From Streptomyces cyanogenus (GTDB lineage Bacteria; Actinomycetota; Actinomycetes; Streptomycetales; Streptomycetaceae), in contig NZ_CP071839.1 of the NCBI RefSeq assembly GCF_017526105.1, positions 8,532,001-8,596,000 on the forward strand: DNA of 64,000 nucleotides, in the 5' to 3' direction. Under the pieces are notes generated by a model. The model made no database searches. It was not told where the DNA came from and was given only the letters and a program-made list of their open reading frames with translations. Made by a program: the position numbers and the translations under genes. This document shows, piece by piece, positions 35,092-43,382 of this stretch (positions within the stretch are counted from its first letter, which is position 1; the number at the start of each line of letters is the position of its first letter).

Positions 35092-35769
35092 GTCCCGGGC
35101 GACGCCGAGCAGCTCTTTCATGGGCACGACGCGACGGCTGGTCGCGGAGATGTCCTGGCGCGCCTCGGCCGACCACAACGGCGGGAAGAAGGACAGGCCC
35201 TGGTTGCTATTCAGCGCCCGGACCTCCTCCTTCCAGCCGGGCCAGCGCAGATCGGCGTAGAACTCATCGAGTGCCCCGGACACCAGCCAGGCCAGCCACG
35301 TCGAGTGACCAACCCCCAGAGCCTCCCAGCGCAGGGAATCCGGGGCGAAGTAGACAACCTCGCCGGGGGCGCCGGGACGATCGGCGCCGGCGGGAGTGGC
35401 GCCGTTGAGAGCGAAGACGCCGCCCAGCACGTCGTGTGCCAGCACCAAACCGGTCTCCGTTCGCCACGCTGGGTCGAACGCTTCGGGGAACTGATTCACG
35501 TGAGCCAGGCCAGGCACCTCGTGCGCAGCCCCACCGACTGGGCTGCCGTAGACTCGCAGCCAACCGTCGTCCACCAGCAGACCACCGCAGTGCAGTACTA
35601 CCGCACCCAGGTACGACCTGGCCGTGACCTGCAGCTGAAGAATCGACGCCCTGCCCAGATCGCTATCGGGTGGGAGCACCTCGACGGACATTGGACTTGC
35701 CTCGATTGTCTCCCTGAGTTCCGGCCAGGCCGGTTCCTCGACGTCGATCAGCTGGCTCAACTCACGCAT
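35041..35769 (-). CDS. DUF2625-family protein
   Basis: 242 aa. Family features are a start MRELSQLIDVEEPAWPEL, LGAVVLHCGGLLVDDGWLRVYGS, FVL-type ETGLVLAHDVLGGVFALNG, VVYFAPDSLRWEALGVGHS and WPGWKEEVRALNSNQGLSFFP. DUF2625 proteins are cytoplasmic, resemble SUKH-like immunity folds, and have unknown function. The stop at 35041 lies within 50 bp of the IS remnant, but the C-terminus (VDPGFLGAV) looks natural. The gene converges with the transposase relic. Confidence 0.85.
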   Translation of the reverse strand: MRELSQLIDVEEPAWPELRETIEASPMSVEVLPPDSDLGRASILQLQVTARSYLGAVVLHCGGLLVDDGWLRVYGSPVGGAAHEVPGLAHVNQFPEAFDPAWRTETGLVLAHDVLGGVFALNGATPAGADRPGAPGEVVYFAPDSLRWEALGVGHSTWLAWLVSGALDEFYADLRWPGWKEEVRALNSNQGLSFFPPLWSAEARQDISATSRRVVPMKELLGVARDSCRQFDGVDPGFLGAV

Positions 35770-35863
35770 GCCTGCATCGTCGCACCTGCACCGTGCGCCC
35801 CAACTGGCAGGGCGCTTCGACGAGCCACCCGCCTATCGAGATGACCTCTTAGGAGACGGCAAA

Positions 35864-35903
35864 GCCCCGCCCATCCGCCACGGGGGGAACGGATGGGCGG
35901 GGC
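35864..35903 (-). terminator. perfect 14-bp hairpin after the Nudix gene
   Basis: GCCCCGCCCATCCG at 35864-35877 pairs perfectly with 35890-35903. It lies 11 bp beyond the Nudix stop codon on the minus strand. Confidence 0.75.
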
Positions 35904-35914
35904 CCCTGGTGCCG

Positions 35915-36349
35915 TCAGGCGTCGACTGGGCTGTGTGCTGCCATGAGCAGGGCCAGCGGACCGGCGGGGAGGAGGAACCGGCCGTCCTCCACGGCCCGCA
36001 GTGCCTCGGCCATCGGCCACCACATCAGCTCGTAGTCCTGCTCAAACTCTGTGAGCTGCTGGGGGCCGAGCGTCAGGCCGCAGGCCTCGTAGAGATGGAC
36101 GCGCGCCTGAGAGCCTGGGGTGATTGCGTGGGAGCCCAGTGGCCGCCACTGAAGGGCGGTGACACCGGCCTCTTCACGCGGTTCCCGGCGAGCGCATGCC
36201 AGCGGGCTCTCCCCGCCTTCGCGGCGGCCGCCGGGCAGGAACAGGTACTCGCCTCCGTGTGCGGGAAAGTCGGCGCTCAACAGGGCGACCAGCTCGTTCG
36301 CGTCACGGGCCACGATCACGGAGGCGTCGCGCAGTGCTCCATCGCTCAT
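35915..36349 (-). CDS. Nudix hydrolase
   Basis: 144 aa. The Nudix box GGRREGGESPLACARREPREEAGV (residues of about 40-63) fits GX5EX7REUXEEXGU, with Pro in the U position. It coordinates Mg2+ for cleaving nucleoside-diphosphate-X compounds. ALQWRPLGSHAITPGSQARVHLYEA and FEQDYELMWWPMAEALRAV follow as in the family. The substrate cannot be predicted. Single gene with its own terminator. Confidence 0.9.
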   Translation of the reverse strand: MSDGALRDASVIVARDANELVALLSADFPAHGGEYLFLPGGRREGGESPLACARREPREEAGVTALQWRPLGSHAITPGSQARVHLYEACGLTLGPQQLTEFEQDYELMWWPMAEALRAVEDGRFLLPAGPLALLMAAHSPVDA

Positions 36350-36367
36350 ACGGAGCGAACCTAGCGG

Positions 36368-36580
36368 TCAGCGGTGCACCCAGGAGGCGAACGGCACGTT
36401 GAACACGGCGGGGTGCGCGATGCCGCGGCCGTGATAGCCGTCGTCTCCGTAGGCGTCCCCGTGTTCGGCGCACATGATGACCAGCCACTGCCCCCGTGAA
36501 GTCAGTCCGTCGAGGAGGCGCCCCACGTGCGCACCCGGGCCGACAGGCCCACCGTCATGCCGGACCAGGGCTGGCGTCCG
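36368..36580 (-). pseudogene. STM4013-family hydrolase, C-terminal remnant
   Basis: The frame ending at 36368 encodes RGQWLVIMCAEHGDAYGDDG, YHGRGIAHPAVFNVPFASW, the metal-binding C-terminal end of STM4013/SEN3800 sulfatase-like hydrolases. Upstream codons become Pro/Arg-rich noise. The rest of the gene and its usual neighbours are absent. Confidence 0.7.
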
Positions 36581-36771
36581 TTCGGCCGGCCCTGCCAGCG
36601 GCCGGGGGTTGGTTCGCCTGTCGGCAGGGCCGGGGCTGCGCTGGGTTCGTCCGCCGGGCGGCCGGAGCGGCTCTGCCTGTGGTTGCCCGCGGTCGGGGTT
36701 CGGTTTTCCGAACTTCCGATTCGGGGGCGGGCACGATCGATCGCCGGGCACCGTCCGCCCAGGATGGGGCC

Positions 36772-37533
36772 ATGACCGAGATGACGACGGATATCGGGAC
36801 GGGGACCGCCGCCCGGGTGGAAGACCTGCACCGGCAGTACGGACGCGGCACTGCCGCCGTGCGGGCGTTGCGCGGGGTGTCGGTGGCCTTCGTGCCTGGG
36901 ACGTTCACGGCGGTGATGGGACCGTCTGGCTCCGGCAAGACCACCTTGCTGCACTGCCTCGCCGGGATGGACCGGCCCACTCGGGGCTCGGTCTGGTGGG
37001 GCGATGCCGAGGTGTCCCGGCTCCCCGAGCGGCGTCTGGCCCAACTGCGGCGCAGCCGGGTCGGGTTCGTGTTCCAGGCGTTCAACCTCATGCCGGCGAT
37101 GACGGTGGCACAGAACGTCGAGCTTCCCGGCCGGCTGGCCGGGAAGCGGCCCGACCGTGGACAGGTGCTGGACGCGCTCGCCCGGGTGGGACTGGCGGGA
37201 CGTGAGCGTCACCGGCCGGGGCAGCTCTCCGGCGGCCAACAGCAAAGGGTGGCGATAGCCAGGGCGTTGGTCTCCCGCCCGCAGGTGCTCTTCGCCGACG
37301 AGCCGACCGGCGCGCTGGACCGGGCCACCGGCCACGAGGTCCTCGCCCTGCTGCGCTCCGGCGTGGACCGGGATGGCGGGACGTGCGTGATGGTGACCCA
37401 CGATCCGGTCGCCGCCGGGTATGCGGACCGGGTCCTGCTGCTCGCCGACGGTGTGGTGGTGGACGAGTTCGACCGGCCCACCACTGCCCGGGTCGTCGAA
37501 CGTCTGAGCCGGCTGGGTGGGGGAGCACGGTGA
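36772..37533 (+). CDS. ABC transporter ATP-binding protein (MacB/LolD-like)
   Basis: 253 aa. Walker A is GPSGSGKTT at 50-58, Q-loop FQAFNLMP at 101-108, signature LSGGQQQRVAIARAL at 152-166, Walker B VLFADEPTGALD at 172-183 and H-loop MVTHD. This pattern belongs to the FtsE/MacB/LolD class that works with FtsX-like permeases, often exporting antimicrobial peptides or acting in mechanotransmission. The ATG at 36772 lies after GGATGGGG. Its stop overlaps the GTG of the permease (GTGA), so the two are translationally coupled. Confidence 0.93.
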   Translation: MTEMTTDIGTGTAARVEDLHRQYGRGTAAVRALRGVSVAFVPGTFTAVMGPSGSGKTTLLHCLAGMDRPTRGSVWWGDAEVSRLPERRLAQLRRSRVGFVFQAFNLMPAMTVAQNVELPGRLAGKRPDRGQVLDALARVGLAGRERHRPGQLSGGQQQRVAIARALVSRPQVLFADEPTGALDRATGHEVLALLRSGVDRDGGTCVMVTHDPVAAGYADRVLLLADGVVVDEFDRPTTARVVERLSRLGGGAR

Positions 37534-38900
37534 TCGTGATCGCTCTCGGGCAGATGCGCCGACGTCCGGCCGCCTTCGTCGGGCTGGCAGTCGCGCTCTT
37601 CCTCGCCGTGGCCACCGTCACACTGTTCGGCTCGCTGTTCGCCGCCGACGTCACCGCCCCCGATGCTGCCCGTGACGCCGCCGCCGGGCCCGGGCTCCTG
37701 GTGATCGCCGGCGCCTTCGGTGAGATCGCGGTGCTGGTCGCGTTCTTCGTCGTAGTCAACGCCCTGGGCTTCGCTCTGCGGCAGCAGCACCGCGAGCTGG
37801 CCCTGCTGCGCACCATCGCGGCGACGCCCCGTCAGACGCGGCGGCTGGTGCGCGGGCAGGTGGTCGCGACCGCCTTGCTGGTGGCGGGGCCAGGCTGGGT
37901 CGTGGGCGCGGTGGCGGCCCGTCATTTCCTCACCGAGCTGCAGGGGCGGGGGATGGCGGCGCCCGGCGTGCGGGTGCCGGGGACACCGGTACCGATGCTG
38001 GTCGCACTGGCCGCCGTGCTCGCCGTCGGCCTGACGGCCTCGTCCGTCGCGGCCCGCAGGATCTCCCGGATCGCACCCGCGGCCGCCCTCACCGCGAGTT
38101 CGACCGAGCACGCGCGCGGGGGCGCCCCCCGCCTGCTCGCCGGAACCGGCGCACTGGTGGGCGGTGGCCTGCTGCTGCGGCTGTCCGCGACGCAGCCTCC
38201 GGATCAGCCGGACCAGGCGGGGCAGGCGGCGTTGCTCGGCTCGCTGGTGCTGCTGATCGCGGTCGCCCTGTTGGGACCGCCGGCGGCCCGTGCCCTGGCG
38301 GCCGTGCTGGGCGTGCCGGTACGTGCGGTGGCACCCTGTGCGGGATGGCTGGCCGACGCCAACCTGCGCGGGTACGCTCGGCGGCTGTCGTCCGCGGTGG
38401 TGCCGGTGGCTCTGCTCGTGGGCCTGTCGGGGACCATGTTGATCATGACAAGTACCTCCGAGCGCGCCGCGAGCATGACGGCGACGAGCGTCACGTCCGA
38501 CACGGACGTCTGGCTGCGCCAGGCCGAGCTGGCGATGCTGGTCTGCTTCGCCGCGGTCTCCACCGTCAACACCCTGGTCGCCGTGACCGCCGAGCGCCGC
38601 CGTGAGTTCGCGCTGCTGCGGCTGGTGGGCGCGACACGGGTGCAGTTGCTGCGCATGTTGACCGCGGAGGCGGTGCTGACCGCGGCGCTGGGGGTCCTGC
38701 TCGGTGCGGCGGTCGCGGGCGCCGCGTCGGCGGCGTTCAGCGTGGCGGTGACCGGTTCGGCGATGCCCGCGGTGCCGGTGGCCACCTGCTGGTGGATCGT
38801 CGTCGGCGCGGGGGTGCTGACCGTCCCGGGCATCCTGGCCACGGGCCTGAGGGCGGTCCGTGGACCGGCTGCGGAGCTGGTGGGCGGCGGCCGTGACTGA
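37530..38900 (+). CDS. FtsX-like ABC transporter permease
   Basis: 456 aa from the GTG at 37530. A first helix (AAFVGLAVALFLAVATVTLFG) is followed by FtsX-type segments: LLVIAGAFGEIAVLVAFFVVVNALGFALRQQHRELALLRTIAATPRQ and, near the end, TVNTLVAVTAERRREFALLRLVGATRVQLLRML. The two ALLR-x-x-GA motifs are the repeated hallmark of FtsX domains. It contains about eight hydrophobic helices. With the ATPase it forms an exporter or envelope-stress transmitter. The sensor kinase gene overlaps its end by 8 bp. Confidence 0.92.
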   Translation: MIVIALGQMRRRPAAFVGLAVALFLAVATVTLFGSLFAADVTAPDAARDAAAGPGLLVIAGAFGEIAVLVAFFVVVNALGFALRQQHRELALLRTIAATPRQTRRLVRGQVVATALLVAGPGWVVGAVAARHFLTELQGRGMAAPGVRVPGTPVPMLVALAAVLAVGLTASSVAARRISRIAPAAALTASSTEHARGGAPRLLAGTGALVGGGLLLRLSATQPPDQPDQAGQAALLGSLVLLIAVALLGPPAARALAAVLGVPVRAVAPCAGWLADANLRGYARRLSSAVVPVALLVGLSGTMLIMTSTSERAASMTATSVTSDTDVWLRQAELAMLVCFAAVSTVNTLVAVTAERRREFALLRLVGATRVQLLRMLTAEAVLTAALGVLLGAAVAGAASAAFSVAVTGSAMPAVPVATCWWIVVGAGVLTVPGILATGLRAVRGPAAELVGGGRD

Positions 38901-40275
38901 AGGCACCGGCCAACCGGCGGCCGGTGGTGCGATCCACGCGCAGACGCCCGCCCGCACGGGACCTCGCGCCGTGGCGTGCGGTCAGCCCGACGGCTCCGCG
39001 CCGCCGCCCGCTGGGGATGGGCCGGCCAAGGCGCCGGGACCGGGGATGGCCGAGCGACGACGATACCGCTCGGTCCGGGGCGGTGAATGGCTGTTCGCCG
39101 CCTTCGGGCTGCCGCTCGCGCTGCTCGGCGCCGGTTACGCCCTCGCCGTGCTGTACGCGGGGGCGCTGCTCTCGCTCACCGTGCTCGGTCTGCCGTTCGT
39201 GGTCGTCGCGCTGCTGGGCGCGCGCGGCTTCGGCACGCTGCACCGGCGGCTGGTCGGCCGGTTGCTCGACGAGCGTGTGGAGGCACCTGCTGGGCTGTAC
39301 CGCCCGGCGGGCCTCGTCGCCCGCGGCCGCGTCGTGCTGACCGACCCGGTCGCCTGGCGGACCTTGCTCTATCTCGTGCTGCGGTTGCCACTCGGCGTCC
39401 TCGGGTTCGGCGCCGCGGTGGTGCTTCCCCTCGGCTGCGGCTGGCTGATCGGCTTTCCGCTGTGGGTCCGGCTGCTGCAGCCGGCCTCACGGTCGTTCAG
39501 CTGGCTGGATGCCGGCTCCAGCGTGCTGGGGCTGGCTTTGCTGTCCGCGGTGCCCGGCGCGATCCGGGCCTCGAGCGGAGCCAACCGGCGGCTCGCCCGG
39601 CTGCTGCTCGGTCCGGCGGGTGCCCAGCGGCGAGTCCGGGAACTGGAGACCGCCCGTGCCACCCTCCTCGCGGAGAACACCGACCAGCTGCGCCGCCTGG
39701 AGCGTGATCTGCACGACGGCACCCAGGCCCGGCTGGTCGCCCTGGCCATCACGCTCTCGCTCGCCGACGACGCGCTCGCTGCGGGCTCCGGCTCCGGCCC
39801 GGACCTCGGGCGCCTGCGCACCCTGGTGAACCGAGCCCGCGGCCAGACCGACGACACCATCGCCGAACTACGGCGGCTGACCCGGGGCATTCATCCGGCG
39901 GCGCTCGACGGCGGCCTGGGCGAGGCGCTGCCGGGGCTCACCGCCACATCGCCGGTACCCGTCACGGTCCGTCTGGACCTGCGGGAACGACTGGAACCAG
40001 TGATCGAGAGAGCGGTCTACTTCTGTGCCGCCGAGCTGCTCACCAATGTCGCGAAGCACAGCGATGCCCGCTCGGCCGAACTCGTGGCGAGCGTGACCGG
40101 GGGCCGGGTTCGGCTGGTCGTCCGGGACGACGGCCGCGGCGGCGCGGCCGTGGGCGCCGGCACGGGCTTGGCCGGTCTGGCCGAGCGGCTCGCGGCGGTG
40201 GACGGTGTCCTGCGGGTGGACAGCCCGCGCGGTGGGCCCACCGTTGTCACCGCCGAGTTGCCGACACGGCTGTGA
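38893..40275 (+). CDS. sensor histidine kinase, NarL/LiaS type
   Basis: 460 aa. After a Pro/Gly-rich leader come several hydrophobic segments (about 70-230) with a putative sensor domain (PF13796-like). The HisKA_3 box LERDLHDGTQARL contains the phosphorylated H274. The HATPase domain has ELLTNVAKHSDA (N box) and VRDDGRGGA, GTGLAGLAERL (G boxes). The GTG at 38893 overlaps the permease stop; an internal ATG at 39046 is an alternative. It is co-transcribed with the ABC genes and likely pairs with the convergent response regulator only 6 bp away. Confidence 0.92.
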   Translation: MTEGTGQPAAGGAIHAQTPARTGPRAVACGQPDGSAPPPAGDGPAKAPGPGMAERRRYRSVRGGEWLFAAFGLPLALLGAGYALAVLYAGALLSLTVLGLPFVVVALLGARGFGTLHRRLVGRLLDERVEAPAGLYRPAGLVARGRVVLTDPVAWRTLLYLVLRLPLGVLGFGAAVVLPLGCGWLIGFPLWVRLLQPASRSFSWLDAGSSVLGLALLSAVPGAIRASSGANRRLARLLLGPAGAQRRVRELETARATLLAENTDQLRRLERDLHDGTQARLVALAITLSLADDALAAGSGSGPDLGRLRTLVNRARGQTDDTIAELRRLTRGIHPAALDGGLGEALPGLTATSPVPVTVRLDLRERLEPVIERAVYFCAAELLTNVAKHSDARSAELVASVTGGRVRLVVRDDGRGGAAVGAGTGLAGLAERLAAVDGVLRVDSPRGGPTVVTAELPTRL

Positions 40276-40281
40276 CAGACC

Positions 40282-40947
40282 TCAACTCCCGTTCTCGGCA
40301 AGGTAGGTCAGGACGGCCTTCACCCGCCGGTTGTCGGCGTCCGTCGCCCGGAGGCCGAACTTGGTGAAGACGGCGGCGACGTGTTTCTCCACCGCCCGCT
40401 CGGACACCACCAGCAGCGCGGCGATGGAACGGTTGGAGTGGCCCTGCGCCATCAGCTCCAACACTTTGCGTTCCCGCGGCGTCAGAGAGTCCACTCGGCT
40501 GCGCTGACCAGTACGCATCAGCTGGTTGACCACCTCCGGGTCGAGTGCGGTACCTCCGTCGGCGACCCGGTGCAACGCGTCCACGAACTCGGAGGTGCGG
40601 GCGACGCGTTCCTTCAGCAGATATCCGATGCCCGACGCGCCGTCCGCCAGCAGCCTGGACGCCCAGGTGGCCTCCACGTGCTGCGAGAAGACCAGGATGC
40701 CGACCTCGGGCACCTTCTGCCGGATCTCAACGGCGGCGTGGATGCCCTCGTCGGTGTGTGTGGGCGGCATCCGGATGTCCACCACGGCCACCTGGGGCCG
40801 GTGCCGGACCACCGCGGCGAGCAGCTCGGGCGCCGTCCCCGCGGTGGCCACCACCTCGCATCCGCGGGCGGCGAGCAACTCGACCATCCCGTCCCGGAGA
40901 ACGACGGAGTCCTCGGCCAGTACCACGCGCAGCTGTCTGTTGATCAC
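40282..40947 (-). CDS. NarL/LuxR-family response regulator
   Basis: 221 aa. The receiver domain has the acidic pair E12/D13, phosphoacceptor D57 in VVDIRMPP, and conserved Ser/Lys later (FSQH, LLKERV). The GerE-type HTH at about 155-215 reads LTPRERKVLELMAQGHSNRSIAALLVVSERAVEKH in parts. It should be phosphorylated by the kinase encoded on the other strand and regulate the ABC genes. The GTG at 40947 has no clear Shine-Dalgarno site; a 14-codon frame ends 7 bp upstream and may couple translation. Confidence 0.92.
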   Translation of the reverse strand: MINRQLRVVLAEDSVVLRDGMVELLAARGCEVVATAGTAPELLAAVVRHRPQVAVVDIRMPPTHTDEGIHAAVEIRQKVPEVGILVFSQHVEATWASRLLADGASGIGYLLKERVARTSEFVDALHRVADGGTALDPEVVNQLMRTGQRSRVDSLTPRERKVLELMAQGHSNRSIAALLVVSERAVEKHVAAVFTKFGLRATDADNRRVKAVLTYLAENGS

Positions 40948-40954
40948 AACATCA

Positions 40955-40999
40955 TTATCGGACCCAGTCGAGGGTCACCGGGACGGCGGCATCGCTCAT
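40955..40999 (-). CDS. possible 14-aa leader peptide upstream of the response regulator
   Basis: ATG at 40999 with AGGGAG 6-7 bp upstream encodes MSDAAVPVTLDWVR, TAA stop at 40957-40955. The regulator's GTG follows after 7 bp and lacks its own ribosome site. A translated leader that couples or attenuates expression is plausible; a chance frame cannot be excluded. Confidence 0.35.
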   Translation of the reverse strand: MSDAAVPVTLDWVR

Positions 41000-41807
41000 G
41001 GACGACTCCCTGTCGATCACCGTTCCGGGACGCTGCGGCTGCAGCGCGGCTCGGGCCGGCTCACTGCCGAACGCAGCGGCGTCGCGGACACTCGTACGCG
41101 AGCCGGATCGAGGGTCCGCCAGCCGCGTACACCACCGGTCCTGGCCGGGACGCCGAGAGGGGGCAGCCGGGCGGGCACACCGTTGTCCCGGCACCCCCGG
41201 TGCGTCACAAGAGGGTGCCCTGGTCCGGCTCCGGTAGCGCCGGCGGGCGACATCCTTCGCCTCGGGGGGGCCTGTGGCGTAAGTGTCGAGTGTGCTGACC
41301 GGTCTTGGCTTGTGGCCTGCTGGTGTGCAGCTGTACCGGGCGGTATGCCTGGAGCGCGGGAGAGTGGTACCCAAGCGTAGGCGCCGGCGATGGAGGGCAT
41401 GTGCGCTGAGCTGGCCTGTTTGCGCTGCGCAGCGAGCTGGGTGGGACGCTGGTTCTCGCGCGGGGGCGGTGCGTGCCGCCTACAGGCACGGTGCAGGCCT
41501 CCTTCCGGGCCCGAGCGGCGCGGTCGTCACGGCCACCCGGCTGCGGCAACCGGCCAACTCCGGCTCTGAGGTGGAATGTCGGGCAGCTCCCCGCGTGACG
41601 TCCATGGCCTTGGCGGACTCCTCTTCCGGCCGCGCCGCTGGTGGATCGCCGCGCTGGTCACGCCCGTACCGGCGGCGGCCGCGACGACGGTGGTGCCCGA
41701 TTACCTCCAAGGAAGTCATCTCCGACCTGGACGAGGTGTAGCCCCCGCAACATCGCCGGGCCGCCCGATCCTCCCCGGGGCGGCCCGGCACCGAGTCGAC
41801 GCCTGAC
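41000..41807. other. 800-bp stretch without a recognisable gene
   Basis: Several frames stay open but have no ribosome site, no known motif and inconsistent codon use. The far right end approaches an alpha/beta hydrolase relic. Confidence 0.4.
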
Positions 41808-42270
41808 GGATCCGAACACCCCTACGCCTGGGTGAATGGAACCCGCCTGCACTACATGACAGGAGGCCGGGGCGAGCCGCTGGTGCTGCTGCCGGGCTGG
41901 CCGCAGATGTGGTCGCAGTCCCACAAGATCATGGCCGCGCCGGCCGAGCGATGCGAGGTGATCGCTGTGGACTGTCGCGGCATGGCACCCCGGACAAGCC
42001 CGCAGCCGGCTACGACAAGAAGACGATGAGAAGAGGTCTATGAGCTCGTCCGCCACCTCGGCCACGAGCGGGTCGGCATCGCCGGCGAGGACACCGGCTC
42101 GATGGTCGCCCACGCCTTCGCCCCCCAGGCCACCACCAAGCTCGCGCTGTGGGAGGTCGACCACCCGGCGAGGTCTTCGACGAGCTGCGCATGCTGCCCC
42201 AGACCGGCCCGCCGCACCGGTGGTGGTTCGCCTTCAAACCAGGTCGGCGACCTGCCCGAAAAGCCTGCCT
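41808..42270 (+). pseudogene. epoxide-hydrolase-like alpha/beta hydrolase remnant, frameshifted
   Basis: Segments in three frames join into one protein: VNGTRLHYMTGGRGEPLVLL, PGWPQMWSQSHKIM, VIAVDCRGM, then DKPAAGYDKKTM, VYELVRHLGHERVGIAGEDT, GSMVAHAFA and LALWEVDHP. This matches the N-terminal half of epoxide-hydrolase-type enzymes up to the nucleophile region. It has at least two frameshifts and no C-terminal half. Confidence 0.7.
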
Positions 42271-42540
42271 CGGTCGACGACGATCGTCTCGGGCAGGACG
42301 ACCGGCCGGGCCGCCGCACCGGCCAGGCGCTCGTCCAGCGCGGCCAGCTACTGGTGGGGAAGTGCGGTGGCCGGCGGGGGAGGATTGAGCGGGTGGTGAC
42401 GTCGACGGTGATGGTGAGTTCGGGTCGGGCCGGGCGGCCGTCGTCGAAGAGGGCGAGGACGTCCAGGCGGGTGGAGTCGATCTGGACCTGCTCGCCGGGC
42501 CGCACCGCCGTGGCGGGGCTCTGGTCTGGGGCTTGTCCCG
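42230..42540 (-). pseudogene. Mu/TnsB-type (rve) transposase remnant
   Basis: One frame begins RPGEQVQIDSTRLDVLALFD, then GRPARPELTITVDVTTRSIL, which contains the first catalytic Asp (QIDST) of DDE transposases of the Mu/TnsB type. In another frame, ALDERLAGAAARPVVLPETI, VVDRGRLF carries the second Asp region. The last catalytic Glu and both ends are gone. Confidence 0.65.
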
Positions 42541-43121
42541 GGGGCCTGGTTGCCGATTCTTCTTTCCGTTTCTACGGAATGCGGTGCGAGTGGGATCGGA
42601 ATAGTTGGCTTTCCGAGCCGAGGGGATGTGGTGAGGGGCTCCTGCCGGTAACAGGAGCCCCCTGTTCCGCCCGGTGTTGTACCGCCGCGCCCAGGAAGGG
42701 AGAGGGACGGCGTTTTTCGAGGGCGGGGTTCCGCTTGTCCAGCTCATCATTGGGTGGGCCGCTGTGCAAGATCTTCTCGTGTTCGGGATGGGTTCCGAAC
42801 CGTTCGGAATGACGATTGCCCAGGTCAGGATCGCGTGGGCTGGTGTGGTGGTGTCGGCCAGGCGTGTGCTGGGGCCGGCATGCAGCCGACCGGTCCGGGC
42901 GTTGGCGGATGATCCGCCGGACGGTTCCATACGTCGCGCTTTCCGAGTGGAAAAGGATTCCGAAATCGAGCAGTGATTGTCCGGGATGATTCCGGTTGAG
43001 CTGAAGGGTTTTCCTCCGGTGCAGCCAAGGCAGAGACTGGGTGACAGCCGCATCACAGCCGGTAACTGGGATGCGGTGCCGTTTCGGCGATCTTCGCCGC
43101 GCCCAGGGAGGGGAAACAACC
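42541..43121. promoter_or_regulatory. regulatory region upstream of the HTH-TM-binding-protein unit
   Basis: No gene. TTCCGAA and TTCGGAA at 42793-42809 form a perfect 7-bp inverted repeat with a 3-bp spacer. Further TTCCGA copies occur near 42610, 42937 and 42958. The spacing is irregular, but the repetition suggests a regulator-binding region for the downstream unit. Confidence 0.4.
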
Positions 43122-43382
43122 GTGTCAGTACGCATCAACCGGTCCCGACGCCGCCGGCAGGCGGTGTCCGCAGACCACGCGCAGTGCGGCGCGAGCCTCG
43201 CGCCGCTGCAGCGGATCACCGTCTTCACGGTCATCCTGCTGGTGGTGATCATCCTCGTGTGCAGCGGGCAACCCGCCTGCGACGTCATCGGGCTGCTCGC
43301 GGCGGCCGGAGCCGCCGCCTCGCAGATCGGTCCCTGGCTGAGCGGACAGCGCCCGGCCGTCGGCTTGGCCGGGGGTGCGTGA
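43122..43382 (+). CDS. small membrane protein
   Basis: 86 aa from a GTG with AGGGAGGGGAAACAACC upstream. A basic leader precedes one hydrophobic helix at about 31-48 (ITVFTVILLVVIILV) and a second, Ala/Gly-rich segment at about 54-72. No family recognised. Its TGA overlaps the ATG of the next gene (TGATG), so the two are translationally coupled and probably act together, perhaps with this protein as a membrane partner. Confidence 0.75.
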   Translation: MSVRINRSRRRRQAVSADHAQCGASLAPLQRITVFTVILLVVIILVCSGQPACDVIGLLAAAGAAASQIGPWLSGQRPAVGLAGGA

